Shown here piece by piece: positions 23,172 to 36,200 of a stretch of 64,000 nt of DNA. The translations under genes were made by a program, and so were the position numbers. The stretch is from Umbelopsis ramanniana AG (lineage: Eukaryota; Mucoromycota; Umbelopsidomycetes; Umbelopsidales; Umbelopsidaceae): the NCBI RefSeq assembly GCF_025399195.1, contig NW_026252109.1, positions 1 through 64,000 on the forward strand, written 5' to 3'. The notes under the pieces are model-generated. The model searched no databases and had not been told where the DNA came from. It saw nothing but the letters and a program-made list of their open reading frames with translations. Numbering within the stretch: position 1 is the stretch's first letter; every line of letters starts with the position of its first letter.

Positions 23172-23183
23172 GGAAAATTTTCC
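23172..23183. promoter_or_regulatory. Perfect 12-bp palindrome in promoter
   Basis: GGAAAATTTTCC is a perfect palindrome 9 bp upstream of a TATA box. It may bind a dimeric factor controlling the small complex I subunit gene; that is inference. Confidence 0.35.
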
Positions 23184-23191
23184 CAGAAATG

Positions 23192-23199
23192 TATATAAA
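23192..23199 (+). promoter_or_regulatory. TATA box, complex I small subunit gene
   Basis: TATATAAA-type element about 55 bp upstream of ATG 23250. Confidence 0.5.
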
Positions 23200-23249
23200 G
23201 ACCCGTGAATAACGATCAAGTCTTTCCACACACAAACACTCTCTCCAAC

Positions 23250-23495
23250 ATGTCCTCACATTTCTTCAAGCACTACTTCAGACCCGAAGTGACTCCTCTC
23301 GTTTTGATCATTGCTGGTGCTTTATCTGGTGCCGTCTACGTTAGTGCACATCAAGCCCGAGCACCCGATGTCGTATGGGATCACAAGACAAACGATCGAC
23401 CTTGGAAAGACGTCAAGGAAGGCGATCAAGTCAAGTTCTGGCACACACAGGAAAACCCTCAATACACCCAGCGCTTCAAGCGAGAACGGTGGTAA
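23250..23495 (+). CDS. NADH-ubiquinone oxidoreductase MLRQ/B12D-like subunit
   Basis: A one-exon 81-residue protein. After a short N-terminal tail it has one hydrophobic segment (VTPLVLIIAGALSGAVYVSA) followed by the RAPDVVW signature and a charged C-terminus (RERW end). This is the B12D/MLRQ arrangement seen in NDUFA4-like single-pass inner mitochondrial membrane proteins. In fungi the protein is a small accessory subunit of complex I or associated with respiratory supercomplexes. The 5' UTR is short and pyrimidine-rich (CTCTCTCC), typical of housekeeping mitochondrial genes. Family identification is from pattern only. Confidence 0.82.
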   Translation: MSSHFFKHYFRPEVTPLVLIIAGALSGAVYVSAHQARAPDVVWDHKTNDRPWKDVKEGDQVKFWHTQENPQYTQRFKRERW

Positions 23496-23996
23496 ATTAT
23501 GATACCGTTTTGCAATCTCACCCACAAGGGCATGTATTATAGTTAATTAAGCTGTGACACGCAGCTTGTTTGAAATCGAATAAAACATTTTAAATTTTGG
23601 ACTCGTAACAATTTGTTGGATTATTGAAACATGCAACACGGGCTGGGGTCCCCTAAATTGCTTTGGCTGTGGTGCGTACCAGAACAAGTAACTAGTATGT
23701 ACGTGAGGAATGATAGGTCGTGAGAGATGCTTTGGATGACATTTAGTGAATGTGATATGGTATTTGGAGTAGAACAGTGAGCATTCACTTCCCTTCATAG
23801 AAGTCGAAGGGCCAGCGAATCTTAATTTGATTCTGTTGCATTTTCGGAGTTGTGAACACGCCACGCCCGGCCCTCAAAAAGTCACCAGAGGGTGGGATAA
23901 GGAGCTCGGTCCCCTTTGTCGCCCGCTTGTGATTAGTTCCTCATGCAAAGTAATGGCAATGGTAAATTGAAAAGCGTTTCTCGCCTGATTGGCAGA
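23496..23996. other. Intergenic, no gene seen
   Basis: 3' flank of the complex I subunit and promoter of the F-box gene. Minus-strand open frames at 23547-24071 lack domain features. Confidence 0.45.
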
Positions 23997-26060
23997 ATGA
24001 AAACGCTGCAAGTAAAAGCTCAACGGAAGGACGACGCAGACGATACGCCAAGGTATGAGCGGCCTCCACAAGGTCCAGAATAATATCCATCCACTTTCTT
24101 CCCGTCCTAAATATGCTTACGCTATCTTGAAGTCCACCTCCCCATGTTCATAGAGCTGTTACTCATAAATCGTCACCAAATATAATCAAAAAGCTATCCA
24201 ATGATCAGTTTGGCCTGCGAAAAGCTTATACAGCCGGCGACGAGCTTGCTGATTTGGATTTTGCGCCTTTTCTCGGAGACGATGACCGCTTTCGACCGAA
24301 TGTGCCCAATGAGCTGTGGCAGGGTATATTCGAGCTTCTCGATGTCGATTCGCTATTTTCATGCCATCAGGTGAGCATTATTACCGGGTAGCGGATGGTA
24401 AAATACCGAGCTGGTAGCCCTAAGCATGCAATTTCTGTAGGTGAATCAACAGTTTCGGAAAATCGTCAAAAATAGTAGAGTAAGTATCAGCAAATTGTAT
24501 CATGTCCCTTGGAAGGCAAAGTATTAAATTAAAACTGGAACATACGCTTAGGCATTTTACAATTATGTACATCATATATCCCTGGATGAACTGTACTCTT
24601 GGCCAGATCAGCTTCCAACTACATTGGACTCTCCTGTTTGGGCTCCTTTAGCTGTACTATTGTATACTAGAGAAAAAAATTGGGAAACAGGGAAAGTATG
24701 CTCCCTCAAAAGGCTGACAGGGCTGCCAAGCAACAATATCGGAAAAATGATTTTTCGGTACCCTTATGTGGTTTGTACGTTTCTAGACGATGATAGTCTT
24801 CGTCTGTGGGACCTAAAGACTGGTAAAACACGCTTGGTTTGCAAGCTACGTGGACTGAGGTTCTCCGTCATCGACATGGTTGTGGAAAACCATACGTTGG
24901 CCGCTGCTGTCGAAAAGTAAGTGATTCGCTGCACTCCGCTCAGCATAAATCTATTAGGGGCTCACCGCTTTCTTTTCCGCGACTCAGCTCATCGGTGGTC
25001 AAAGTGTACAATCTAGAAACAGGCTATACCCGAGACACGTATATAAACGATAACAACTATGGCACCATCACCACTTTGCGAGCGGAGCAAGATATCATCG
25101 TGGCTGGATATTCCTCTGGGGCGTTGGTGGTATGGGATCCCGCTGGCACCATGGAAGCTGATCCAACTCCTGACCCCAGCAAAATCGTGGCTGTTGATAT
25201 ATACGAACCGTATATCATCGCCCTTAGTGACAATGGATTGATCCGTGTATTCACCACAAGTGAAGAGGCCGGCTCCTCTAAGCTGGAGCATGTCCGTTCG
25301 CATGTTTTACCTCGCTTGCCTCCTAGAGCTCGAGTCAACTTTGCCCAGTTTACTTTGAGTGAAATGGGTCCTATCACGCTTATGGCCGCTGTCTCAGAAC
25401 CACTCACATCAGAAACCCCCCAAGGCACTATCTTCAACTTCCACCAGTAAGTTTGGCTATGGGTGGGTCTCCACAATAAGGCCCTTGCATAGCGTGGGGA
25501 GAAGTAGGAGAGATCAGAGAGGGGATGCCCATGTACTGACTTATTCATCACTTTCCTTAGAGATTCGTTGTACCATTTATACCACATGACATGGCCTCTG
25601 CGGCACGAGGATGCACCCACATTATCGCCTCGTGTACGAATATGGCGAACTGAATTACCAGGACACAACGTCCGATGGGATACCTTTGAATTTGTGAATA
25701 AGAGTAGAGCCATCGTGATAGACACCGACACCAATACCCGAGGACATACCATCAAAGCGCTAGAATGGGAAAAAATAGGAAAGACAAAGCGAACAATCTC
25801 TCAGCGACTACATTGTCCCCACGACAGCAGAGTGCAACAGCTATTGGACAATATTGGTGTGGATGGCTTTGTTTGTACCGTTGGTGTCAGCGACGATTTC
25901 ATGATCGTTACAGGTGAGTACAGCACAGAAAAAAAAGAGAAATGGGAGACGAAGTTGGGTGATACTAATTTGCCCTTGCATGCTATTAGGGCAATGGCAA
26001 TGTCTGTTCGCTTTAAATTTTGCACCACAAGGACTGACGCGACTGATTGCACAGCTTTGA
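23997..26060 (+). CDS. F-box protein with WD40-like repeats
   Basis: Exons begin 23997-24052, 24133-24370, 24441-24479, then a long exon from about 24552, and further exons to 26060. The N-terminus is basic; residues about 75-105 form an F-box (VPNELWQGIFELLDVDSLFSCHQ, split by an intron, followed by VNQQFRKIVKNS). Several WD-like blades follow: CTFLDDDSLRLWDLKTGKT, VKVYNLETGYTR, IIVAGYSSGALVVWDP and VAVDIYEPYIIALSDNGLIRVF. This is an SCF-type adaptor that would carry substrates to ubiquitination. The last intron (GTGAGT to TATTAG) changes the ending: spliced it reads MIVTGQWQCLFALNFAP and stops at 26060, while unspliced it runs to 26074. Substrate is unknown. Confidence 0.8.
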
Positions 26061-26435
26061 TTGTGTCACTTTGAGAAGTTTGGGAATTGTTTCTCATGCC
26101 ACTTTGGCTCCAGCGGAGGTTATATCCCTGGTTTAATCCTTTGTTCCTATGGCAAATGGACTATGCGAAAGTATCGAATTGTATCCAGTAGAGTAGAAGG
26201 GCCCAGCCTCCATAAAGCGTAATAAAGACACACTCTACACGTACACGCCATCCCTTTTTCACGGCGAGTAAGGTGTTGTAGCCCATGGGCAAGGCCGTGT
26301 TTGTTGAAGAAAGGATCAACCGCAGGTGGGGTGGGGTGCATCATGCAGCGGACTTCTTTTACGGGCTAATTTCGCCTAACACACTCCCCGACCGAAATTG
26401 AAGGACGTCCCGTCTTCCTTTGCTAAAAATACAGA
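26061..26435. other. Intergenic
   Basis: 3' flank of the F-box gene and promoter of the Rab-GAP gene. No other feature supported. Confidence 0.45.
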
Positions 26436-29174
26436 ATGTCTCGAAATGTGGCCGTGGACGATAAGAATACATCGGATACAGCTCCTGAGCCCCTATCCAA
26501 ACCAAACCCTCGATTCCGCTTGAGAGCATCATCATTTACTCTCAGGCCAGCTGATGTCATTCGCCGCCAGAAATCAGACTCTAGCTTTCACACACAATAT
26601 ATGGGTACTCGGATAGGTCAAGAAACTGCTCGAAGACCGAGTTACGAGTCAAAGACCATGGCTCCTTCTCATAAATCAAGACTGGCGGCGTATAGCTATC
26701 AAGACGACCACTCCACTACCTTGTCTCCGCAATACCTAGGCGATAGCCATGGAAACTCATCTCATGAATCCGCTTCGGATGACGATGAACCACCTGTGCC
26801 TATTGCCAAAGATTATGACTACTCCACCACTCACACTCAGGATACCCTTCAACCGCAACCGCCAAGTCATTCCCTAGGGATGAACGGAATTTTCATGAGA
26901 AAAGCAACACGGACGCAATCGCAATCAGCATACCGTAAGTCGCATAAACGAAATTTATATTAAATATATCGCATAGCGTTTAAAAAGCATATACTGCCTT
27001 CTTAGTGACTCCAACCATGCCCATCCCTCTACAACGATCCCACTCCACCAATCTGATGAAGGCGAAATCTTCTGCCAGCTCCCAGCATTCTGACACCCCA
27101 TTACCACCGTTACCTATACCCACGACGTCTACACCCACTATCACACCATCCAAGTCTCTTAGTACTTCGTTGAGAATAAAGTTGAGCCCGCGGAAACCTT
27201 CAACATCCTCACAGCCAACTCTTTTACCCCCTACCCCCACTATACCACGACGGAATTCTAGTATGCATTTCCTACACAGAAAGCAAACCGCCGCTGATCG
27301 GAACTCGAAAGATAAAGAGCATACTGAGTTATACGATGACGGCTCCCTATCGACCTATCCTCCTCCACCTCCGAAAGAAGACCCCGATGATGAAAGGTAG
27401 GACATTTTGGGGAAGGCTATGTTAATGTTGCTTAGAAAGAATTGGAAAGATTATCGGCGCACAAGGGTAGGTTTTCTCTAACGCAGCGTCTTTGCATTCA
27501 GAGATCAATATGGATTCAAGATGTCAAGCCAATGGCTATCAGTCGAAGATCATCATGAACACGACAAATTATACCAACCCATTGTCGATCGACGTGCTCA
27601 GAAGTGGCAGCAAATTTTAACGGAGAATGATGGAAAATGGCCAGAACCGAGCTCTAAATGTAAGATGATGATGAAGAGCCTTTCATGAAGCTATGGTAGC
27701 ATGTCTTACAAAGAAAGCCCCTTTCCCATAGTCAAACGATACGTTCGCAAGGGAATTCCAGCGGATCTTCGTGGTGATGCTTGGTTCCATTACAGCGGAG
27801 CTGAAGCGAAATATACAGCGAATCCTGGATTGTACCAAACACAGGTGCAATTGGCTGAACAAGGAAAAGACGATAATGAGTTTTGTGAAATCATCGAACG
27901 AGGTATGGCAACCGAGCATGCTTTTTCATTTAAATGCGTAACGTGGCTCTTAATATGTTTATCCTGCCCCCTGTAGATCTTCACCGAACGTTTCCAGAAA
28001 ATGCCAAGTTTAAATCCACCACCGATAATGCCGATGGCAGTGTGACGATGTCCACTGAGGATATTCCAGCCATTCTGTCTTTACGACGAGTGCTGTATGC
28101 GTTTTCTGTCTATTGTCCGCATATTGGCTATTGCCAGTCACTCAACTACATTGCTGGCATGCTATTGCTCTTCATGGACGAAGAGCGTGCCTTCTGGACA
28201 TTGGTCACCATCATCCAAGATATTCTTCCTGATGGTATTTACGATATCACCATGGAAGGTGCCAATATTGATCAAACTGTCTTGATGATGTTCATATGGG
28301 AGCGATTACCCCATATCTGGAACAAGATCTCTAGTGGCAAGGGCTTTTGGGAATGTGAAAAGGATGTCGACGGCGCCACGATGCCTACCATTACGCTTGT
28401 CACCAGTCATTGGTTCCTAACCCTGTTTATCAACATTCTGCCAACCGAGGTAAGTGGGGCTTTTTATGACCATGTTGTGGTAGCACATCATGGCTGAACA
28501 CGTTCCCGCTTTTTGTTTGACAGTCGGTACTACGTGTTTGGGATTGTTTGTTCTAGTAAGTGCTTTTCACTGTTTCCTTTCCGTTATGTATGTGCTGATT
28601 GTAGGCTTTCTTATTTTTCATAGTGAGGGTCAAAAGGTCTTGTTTAGAGTCGCCTTAGCCATTTTCAAGCTGAACGAGCAAAAGATTTTAGAGGTGGACG
28701 ATCCGTTGGAAGTTTTCCAAGTTGTACAGGTCAGTATTCCCAGACAAGGTGACTGTAGCTCTCTGTTTTACCGTGCACAAAATAACACCCGCCTTTCAGA
28801 ATATGCCAAAGAGAATGCTGGACTGCCATCGTCTCATGGAGGTAAGTAGTCTACAGCATAGGATTAGTGCCAAACCAAAAAAAAAAGGAATGGTTACGCT
28901 AACCTCACGGCTCTCTTAGACCACTTTTAGAAAACTGGGCTCACCCACTGACATCTCGGACGCTGATATCGAAAGGAGACGAGACATGTTCCGAGGAAGA
29001 CGAAAAGAAAGACGAAAAAATAGTATTAATACCAGTAATCTTGGCACCAAACGATCCAAAGTACGCGGTACCATTATTCACAAAGCCATGGAGGCAAAGC
29101 GTCTGGTTGAGAGGACAAAATCTCTCAAAAATGGCCCTCGAAGTAGTGCCCACGATTCAAAGATAGCTGCATGA
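26436..29174 (+). CDS. TBC-domain Rab GTPase-activating protein (Gyp3/Msb3-like)
   Basis: Multi-exon gene of about 800 residues. The first about 300 residues are Ser/Pro-rich and low in complexity (SH3-binding PPPPPKEDP near the end). The catalytic TBC domain shows its fixed landmarks: RKGIPADLRGDAWFHYSG, then DLHRTFPEN with the arginine finger, then YCPHIGYCQSLNYIAGMLL with the glutamine finger. Later blocks follow in short exons: FWTLVTIIQDILPDGIYD, TLVTSHWFLTLFINILP and VLFRVALAIFKLNEQKILEVDD. The GIP-LRG-W form resembles the Gyp3/Msb3-Msb4 group, which acts on exocytic and endocytic Rabs. A basic C-terminal tail (RRKERRKNS) ends in an Ala stop. Both catalytic residues are present, so the protein should be active. 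Confidence 0.9.
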
Positions 29175-30023
29175 CAAGAACAGCTGGCTGATTAGACCTT
29201 TGATCGAGTAGAATGATACCCTGTTGTTTCCTAATAAACCGGAAGCTATGCTTCTGAATCAGCATATAAATGTTGGACGTAGGGAAGGGGGAGAGGTGTG
29301 AGGTTTAGTCACAAATTTTGACACGTATTGCTGAAAGTGGGTAGAATCTGGCAAATTATAGGGCAACAGAGAATAGAGAAGAAGGAAGGTATTATGGAAG
29401 TCTTTAAAAAAGATAATGAATCGTTTTTGACACTTCTTTTATACTTTTCTCTTCATTGAATCTTAGTAAAGGTACGATTAATTTCTATTTGATGATGAAA
29501 AGCTACTGACGAAGACATCTTACCTTGGAAACGTTGCTTCTGGCAGACCATCGATATGTGTTTTCTTTGAAGATCAAATACGATGTTCACGCTTCGAGCG
29601 TATCTTAAATCTATCTTTTTGTAAAACCCGCATTGAAAACCTCACGGATTAGTCTACCATCCTTGTATAAAAGGGAAATCGTTTTTTCTGACCTTCTTTA
29701 TTGGAGGTAGTAAGTACTTGAGCTGGCTGCTGAGTTGGTGGCACTCCACTATTGAAAATTGTTGGTAGTCATTGCGTCTTGTCAGTGCTTGTGTTGGCCG
29801 TTTTTCCAATTACTGGCCCTTATCAATTTTCTGATATGTCTTTTGAGTCCCTCGTTCTAATGTCTATTTGTATTAGGGTTGTTAAGAAAGAATATGTTTC
29901 TTTTTGTGCGTTAGGCAAACGAGAGGTCGAGTCACATGACGACGTGATCGCTTGGATTTTTTTGTTTGAGCTGCTTTTTCCATTTCAAAAAGACTGAGCT
30001 CGTCCTGAGATCCGCAAAACCTG
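29175..30023. other. Intergenic
   Basis: 850 bp between two genes on the plus strand. An open frame at 29752-29997 is Val/Leu/Phe-rich but has no ATG context or domain, and I reject it. A pyrimidine-rich stretch precedes the next ATG. Confidence 0.45.
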
Positions 30024-32353
30024 ATGGATCCATATCGACCAAACCCTTACGCTTACCAGCAACCCCCACCCAACGCTCCTAATCCATATGGACGACCACC
30101 GCCTATGAATCAAGGTCCACCTCCAGGATACGGCGGTCCACCTCCTATGCGACCTCCATTCGGTGGACCACCACCCATGGGATCACAATACCGTCCTCCA
30201 GGTGGCCCTTTTATGTCAGGACCACCGAATGCACAATCGCATGGTCCTCCTGCAGCAGACAATAGCAAACTTACCACTTTGTTTGTCGGTGCCATTGCCC
30301 CTGGCATCAGTGACGGATGGATTGAAGCTCTTTTGAAGGTGAGTAACCATATCTTGTATTTGAATAGAAAAAAAAAACCATTTGTCAACAGTACTAATTA
30401 CTCTCTACATAGGAATGCGGTGAATTGGTCAATTGGAAGCGCTTGAGAGACCAAACCGGGAAGCCAAAAGGATTCGGGTTCGCCGAGTATGCTGATCCAG
30501 ACAGCGTGTTGCGAGCGCTGCGCGTTCTTGGTGGCGAAGGTGGGTCCCCAGGCGTCACGCTTCAGGCACTTGACGGAAGCGACATCAAAAAGAAATTAAT
30601 TGTTAGTATTTGAGTATTATCCGTTTTGCATAGCTTTGTCTAATCTTTTGGGAAATTTTATCTCAGGTCAAAGCTGATGACAATGTCCGAAGGTACCTTG
30701 ACCAACATCAGCAATCTCGCGGATCCAACCCTGTAAGTGAAGTATTAAAGAAGTTGGGAAAAAATATTACATTGAACTTACCCTCCTGCCGCGTTTGTTT
30801 TACAGCAAGATCAAGAGTTTGATACCAAGGCAGAGGAAGCAGTCCGCCGACATGTCGAAGCCATGCTCACTCGATCAGAACCAGGAACAGCCGACATTGA
30901 GCAGCATGCCGCTCCAGCTGGAAACGATGAAGCTCATACTAATGATCAGCCAAACGAGATGGACGATGATATAACGGCCGAACAGAAAGATGTTATATCC
31001 AAGGAAATCGCCTACTTCCGCGAACGAGCCGCACAGCGAGAGCAAGAGAAGAGACGAAAAGAGGAAGAAAGACAGCGTGAAAGGGATAGATTAGAAGCTG
31101 AACGACGAGAACGCGAGTCACCTTTTGCCCTTCCTTCAGGTCCATCCAGAGACCATAGCGGAAGCAGCCACCACCATATGCCTCGACAAGCATTTGTGCG
31201 AGAAGCGGCCCATGATGACGGTATGATGGACATTGACGATGAAGATGAAGTGGAAAGAAGACGACAAGAGAAGAGAGAACAGGAAATGGATATTGCATTC
31301 CGCGAGCGTGAACGACGATGGGAACAACGAGAAGCCAAAATGGCTCGCAATTACGAACGTGATGCTAACAAGGAATTGGAAATCGCTGAGCGAGAGAAAC
31401 TAGACAAAGAAACCATGGCTGTTCGGTTAGCGGAATGGAACGACGACAGAGAGGCTGAAGTTGAAGATTTTTATAGAAACCGGTAAATACATATGGCTCT
31501 GTTTCTATCGCTTTTTTATGTGGACACGACCCTTAACCTTTTCTTATCTTCCAGTGACAAATGGCTCTCCCGAAGAGGCCCTGTTCGAGATCGCGAAGCA
31601 CAGGCAGACGATCGCGACCGAAAGCGAGAACAGGATGAAATTGAAGAACAGAGACGGCGTGAAGAGGAAGAAATCAAGAGCGGTAAAGGGCTTGCAGCGG
31701 GAGCCAAGATACATACCAAAATCAGCTTTGGCAAAGCTATCAAGCGACGAGCCAATCTTGTTGGTGGTGAAGATGATGAGGATGACGATGAGACTGCCAA
31801 GAGAAAGAAACGCGTCTTGGTGCCTTTGGACTATGGTGAACTCGATCACCCAGACACTGTAGGCAACCCTGAGGAGCGTAAAAGGAAGGTCAAGCAGCTT
31901 ATTGATTCCATTCCTGCGTCACAAGAAGGTCTTTGGAGCTGGCATATCAAATGGGATGAATTGGATAATGTAAGTGGAAGTCAAGTCAAGCAAGATTTGA
32001 AAATACTATTCGTCGTGTATACCTACAGCATTTTTACTGACCCTTTGTTGATACAGGATACACTAGAAAAGAAATTGAGACCATTTATTTCCAAAAAGAT
32101 CGTAGAGCTATTGGGTGTCCAGGAAGATGAATTGACCCAGTTTGTGCTGGACTTTTTAAAGAAGCGGCAGCCCCCTAATGCATTGGCAAAAGAACTTGAG
32201 ATGGTAAGTTAGGTTTGATGATGGACAAACACAGAGGTGATGTGACTAATGCCCAATTTCTCCTAGGCATTGGATGAAGAAGCCAGTATGTTTGTCATGA
32301 AGCTGTGGCGTATGATCATTTTCGAGACAGAGAGTCGAGCCAAGCGGCTATGA
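30024..32353 (+). CDS. RBM25/Snu71-type splicing factor
   Basis: Multi-exon gene of about 600 residues with the three-part RBM25 layout. The N-terminus is Pro/Gly-rich (repeats of PPPM and GGPP). Residues about 80-170 form an RRM (LTTLFVGAIAPGISDGWIE, then GKPKGFGFAEYADPDSVLRAL). The middle is an RE/RD-rich coiled coil with long runs of KRRKEEERQRERDR type, followed by KISFGKAIKRR. The C-terminus is a PWI domain (KLRPFISKKIVELLGVQEDEL, then LDFLKKRQPPNALAKELE). RBM25 joins U1 snRNP and controls 5' splice-site choice in the nucleus; yeast Snu71 is the distant partner. The gene has introns of its own, including one within the RRM. Long Glu/Arg tracts are usual for the family. Confidence 0.93.
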
Positions 32354-32462
32354 ACTCCATTTTGTAATTAATAAAATCGCATCGAGCCCACCGTTGTTAT
32401 TAAATCACTGGTATTTTTATTTCATTGTAATTTTTGGATGTGATGCAGTAATAGTACAATAT

Positions 32463-33156
32463 CTAGCACTCAATGTCATAGCCTTCTTCTCTCCAGAGTT
32501 CAAAGCCTCCGTTAAGGCTCTTGATTTTCTCATTATCATATCCCATTCGCTGCAATGCTTCAGCTGCCATGACACTACGTAAACCTCCAGCACAATAAAG
32601 GACAATGGGTCTGTTGGAGTCGATATTGACGATTTTTTCGATTCTCAACTCCAGAACGCCTCGCGGGATGGAAATAGCATGTGGAATCTATGGAGGAAAG
32701 GTTAGTCAGTTCAAATGACAGATTACATTTCATTCCTTCCTTCTCATCTACTGTTACCTTGCCCAACTCTAATTCGCTGCCCTCGCGAACATCAATGATA
32801 ACTGGAGCAGTTTCAGACGAACTAGGACTCTGGCCTTGAATATGGTTGTTCAGCTCCGCAGCGGAAATCTCATGGATGTGAGAAGCCGCCTTGGTGCGAT
32901 GAACGAGGTCAGACCACCGCTTGTTAGCGAGAAAGTGAGACTGTAAAATAAAGGACGACATAAGCTTTGCTGATGAAACATCTGAACTTTCAATCTCGAC
33001 ATGATCGTTACCTGCGAAAAGGATCGTCGACCCTGCAATGCGACACGGAATGCTGTTGAAAGCGGCGAGTACTGGGGAGTCAAGATAGAGAAACGGTCAA
33101 GACTCGAGATGTTTTCTAAACGGTGGTCACGGTCAGCTTACAGTAGTACGCAACAT
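32463..33156 (-). CDS. Mitochondrial rhodanese-like sulfurtransferase
   Basis: The model starts with a 15-bp first exon (33156-33142, MLRTT), then 33071-33012, and then 32942 onward, ending at 32463. Joined in frame, exons 1 and 2 read MLRTTYSPLSTAFRVALQGR then RSFSQ, an Arg/Ser-rich, acid-free leader typical of mitochondrial import. The domain has VIIDVREGSELELGK, then HAISIPRGVLELRI and the active-site loop VLYCAGGLRSVMAAEAL, where Cys of CAGGLRS is the sulfur carrier. LNGGFELWREEGYDI closes the domain. It is a single-domain rhodanese that would transfer sulfane sulfur, linked in fungi to sulfide detoxification or tRNA thiolation. The tiny first exon makes the 5' end less certain than the rest. 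Confidence 0.85.
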
Positions 33157-33266
33157 GAATGCTGTTGAAGCTTCAATGATGAGCAGAAGAGGAAAATAAC
33201 GGGGAAAGCGTGACGGAAACTCAAAAAATTTCTTTATAAAAAAGACTACATTTTTAATACTAAAAG

Positions 33267-36200
33267 CTACTGTACATGTTGGTTGGAGGATGCTGCTAAC
33301 TGGCCAAGGTTGGTGATGACTTTTTCTGCCACTTCATCGGGTTCATCTTCTTGAGCATAATGGTAGCGCTTTTCTTCAATCACGCGTTCAATTTCATCTA
33401 TTTTATCATCTTCAAAAAGCTGTTTGTACGACGACAACGCTTTGGTGAACGGGAGGAAGTCGGTCAAGACCCTGGAAATTGAACCACGTCAGTTCTAGAA
33501 ACTCAGACTCTTATTTTCTCAGTCCGGGGTAACCACTTACCGTCGTCGAGCGACATTCAAACAGTGCTTAGCATCCATTTGCAAGTCCATAATATTGGGG
33601 TAGTTGGCTCCGGGTGAGTAAGAAATGCGTAGAGAATACTCTTTTTCAGGCTGGATGGGACTACTTCGAGCTGGGCTACTGGTAAGAGGGCTGCCAGCGA
33701 CAGGGCTGGTACTATGGCTACTGCGTCGATCAGGATTAATGTTTCGTTCGTAGAGTTCAAATGTAATTTGTGTAAGATCTGTTAACGAATAAAAACGTGA
33801 GTCATATTGCATAAAGTGGGTTGGTTCACATAGCAGATAATCTATAGTCATGGCAATCTACTTACAATCAAGCTCAGGAATATCATTTCGCTGAAGCAGG
33901 GTTGGTAGTTGTGACTGGAATACAACATTGAGTAGTGTATGCACATGGGATTCTGTTGGTTTTAAATGATAAGTTGAAACTGTCTGTATCGAATTTTGCC
34001 AGCAAGTTCTGCAAAGCACTGAAAAACACTATCACTCACCTTTTGTGAAATAGAACCGAGTCCGTGGTCCTTCGGCTGTTCTAATATCTTCAAGATCACT
34101 CAGGATCTTCCTGAGCAATGGCAAACTGGTAAGGAGACCGATTTCTAATTTTTCTTCAGCAGTAACACCATATTCTTGAGGGGCAATCAGATCGAATAAG
34201 GCACTGGCCATCTTGAAGAGCTCTTTCAGTTCTTCCAATGAGCCAGCTTCTCCTGCTTTGGCATTGGGGTCAACGAAGATGGTTTCCAGAAAGGTTCGGT
34301 TGTGCAGGGCATCGTATTTCAAAGAATCATACAGTTCTGACACCTTGGATGGGTCCCAGTGACCTTTTTCAACATCACAACATTCCTTGAACAGTTTTTC
34401 CCAGCGTTCTCTATAGAGGTTGGCAGTCTCATTACAGCACCATCGAGCCTGAATGTTGTCTACGTCCAGTTTTGTCCAATTCTTATGCATGGTGTCCCGC
34501 ATTCTATGGAGTATGTCTATAACCCGATCAACAACAATTCTTGGTTCAGGTATGTCCTTTGGCCACATGTAATCTCTCCAGTTGGCCTGGTTGCCTTCCT
34601 CTTTCAAAAGTTCTCGAAGTTCAGCCTTGGCTTTGTCCATGGGCTCCTTGGCAGCATTGCTATCGTCCAACAAGGCTTTGCTGGTCACCACCATATTTTT
34701 TGGGATTTCTGCTGTGTTGAGGAAACTGGAGGCAAACACATCAGCGGTGGCTCGAACACGTCTTTCCGAGCTCGTGTAGATCTTCACGTTATCCAGCAGC
34801 TGCCGATTCATGACAATGATGTCTTTTCGCATATTGTCTCCTAAATCTCGAGATTGATGTAAAGCGGCGTGGGTGAATTCGCCACCCCATTTCACAATCA
34901 ACTGTAGCTTTTGAACCTTTCCGTCTTCTTTGTTGATGCTCGGCTTCAACTGGACTTTTGTGCCGGGTAGGCTACTCTTGTTGTCTAAAATCTCTTTCAA
35001 GGGCAGTAGATTTTCCCGAGACTCACTGCCAATTTCTATGGCTTTAGCTGTAGCTTGAGCGACCAGTTTCAACTGATGCTCTTGGCGAAGAATGACTTCT
35101 TCGGTACTGCCACCTAGCAAATCCATAAACGGCTGACTTTTGAAAGTGAACTTCATTTTCTGCTTTGGGGTGCGATCAGCATGTCGGAACACCACGAGAA
35201 AACCTTTGAGTCTCCAGGTATTTTCAAACGAAGTCTCGATAGATGGTCTTAATTCCTGGACGGGCGATAGTCTCCATTTCTTGCGAATGACTTCGTGGAA
35301 CCTACAACAAGCATTAGCACGTGTAGCCTACTGACCCCACACTATTATAATAAAAACAAATAAAAAAACATAAAACGCCAAAAAAACTTACATGTCGCTC
35401 AAAATTTTGGCGCAGTTGTCGTAATAGTTATCATTTCCCTTCACAAAAGACCAGCCATTGACATCAATGACATAGGATCGACCACCTACCCGCAGTAAAT
35501 CGAAACCACAGATGGTTTGGCCAAAAGCTATGGTGATCTTACGAGCCATTTCTTTCTCGTCGGGAGACAACTCGGTAATATAACGAACTTCCTTTCCGTC
35601 GGTATTACGCCTCACTACACCATCGACCACTGGAGACCTAGTTTAGGGAAGACGGTGAATACTCCATTTGGGATGTGCTCATTAGGTTGCGTGCTGTGAA
35701 ACTTACTTTCGCGTTTCAGCGTGCACAAAATTTGGACCAATGGTGTACACTTTGACATCCTCAGCGTTGTCGACGCTCATAAATTGCTCGTAAATATAGG
35801 ATCCTTCGGTTCTTGGGTGAGAGAGTTCCTTGTCGTATTCGCTAGACTTGTTCCCGACCTAGGGACATCACGGGTTAAATCGGAAACCATTTTGCTCCCG
35901 TGTCCTTCCCAAAATTGATCACCAGCATGCATTACCTTCCTGAACAACCTGCGTCCACCGCCCCCGTGAGCTTTATCATAATATATATTGATATTATGAT
36001 TTTCTCCGTCCACCGGCTTCTCAACATAAGGCTTTTTCATGGTTTTTCCGTCCACTTCAATGGTGTCGCTATCGATCATTTTAGCTTCATGCGTTGGAAC
36101 AGGCTGGTTGACATTCATGCCATAAGATTTTGCCAAGGATGCGGCCAGGTCTTCGGGTAAGCGGGGTCCTCCGTCCCGGCTGACAGTCAGACGTTTTGGC

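Noticed and set aside
29752-29997. 81-codon hydrophobic frame
   Set aside because: Starts without a clear ATG context in the upstream region of the RBM25 gene and lacks any family pattern.
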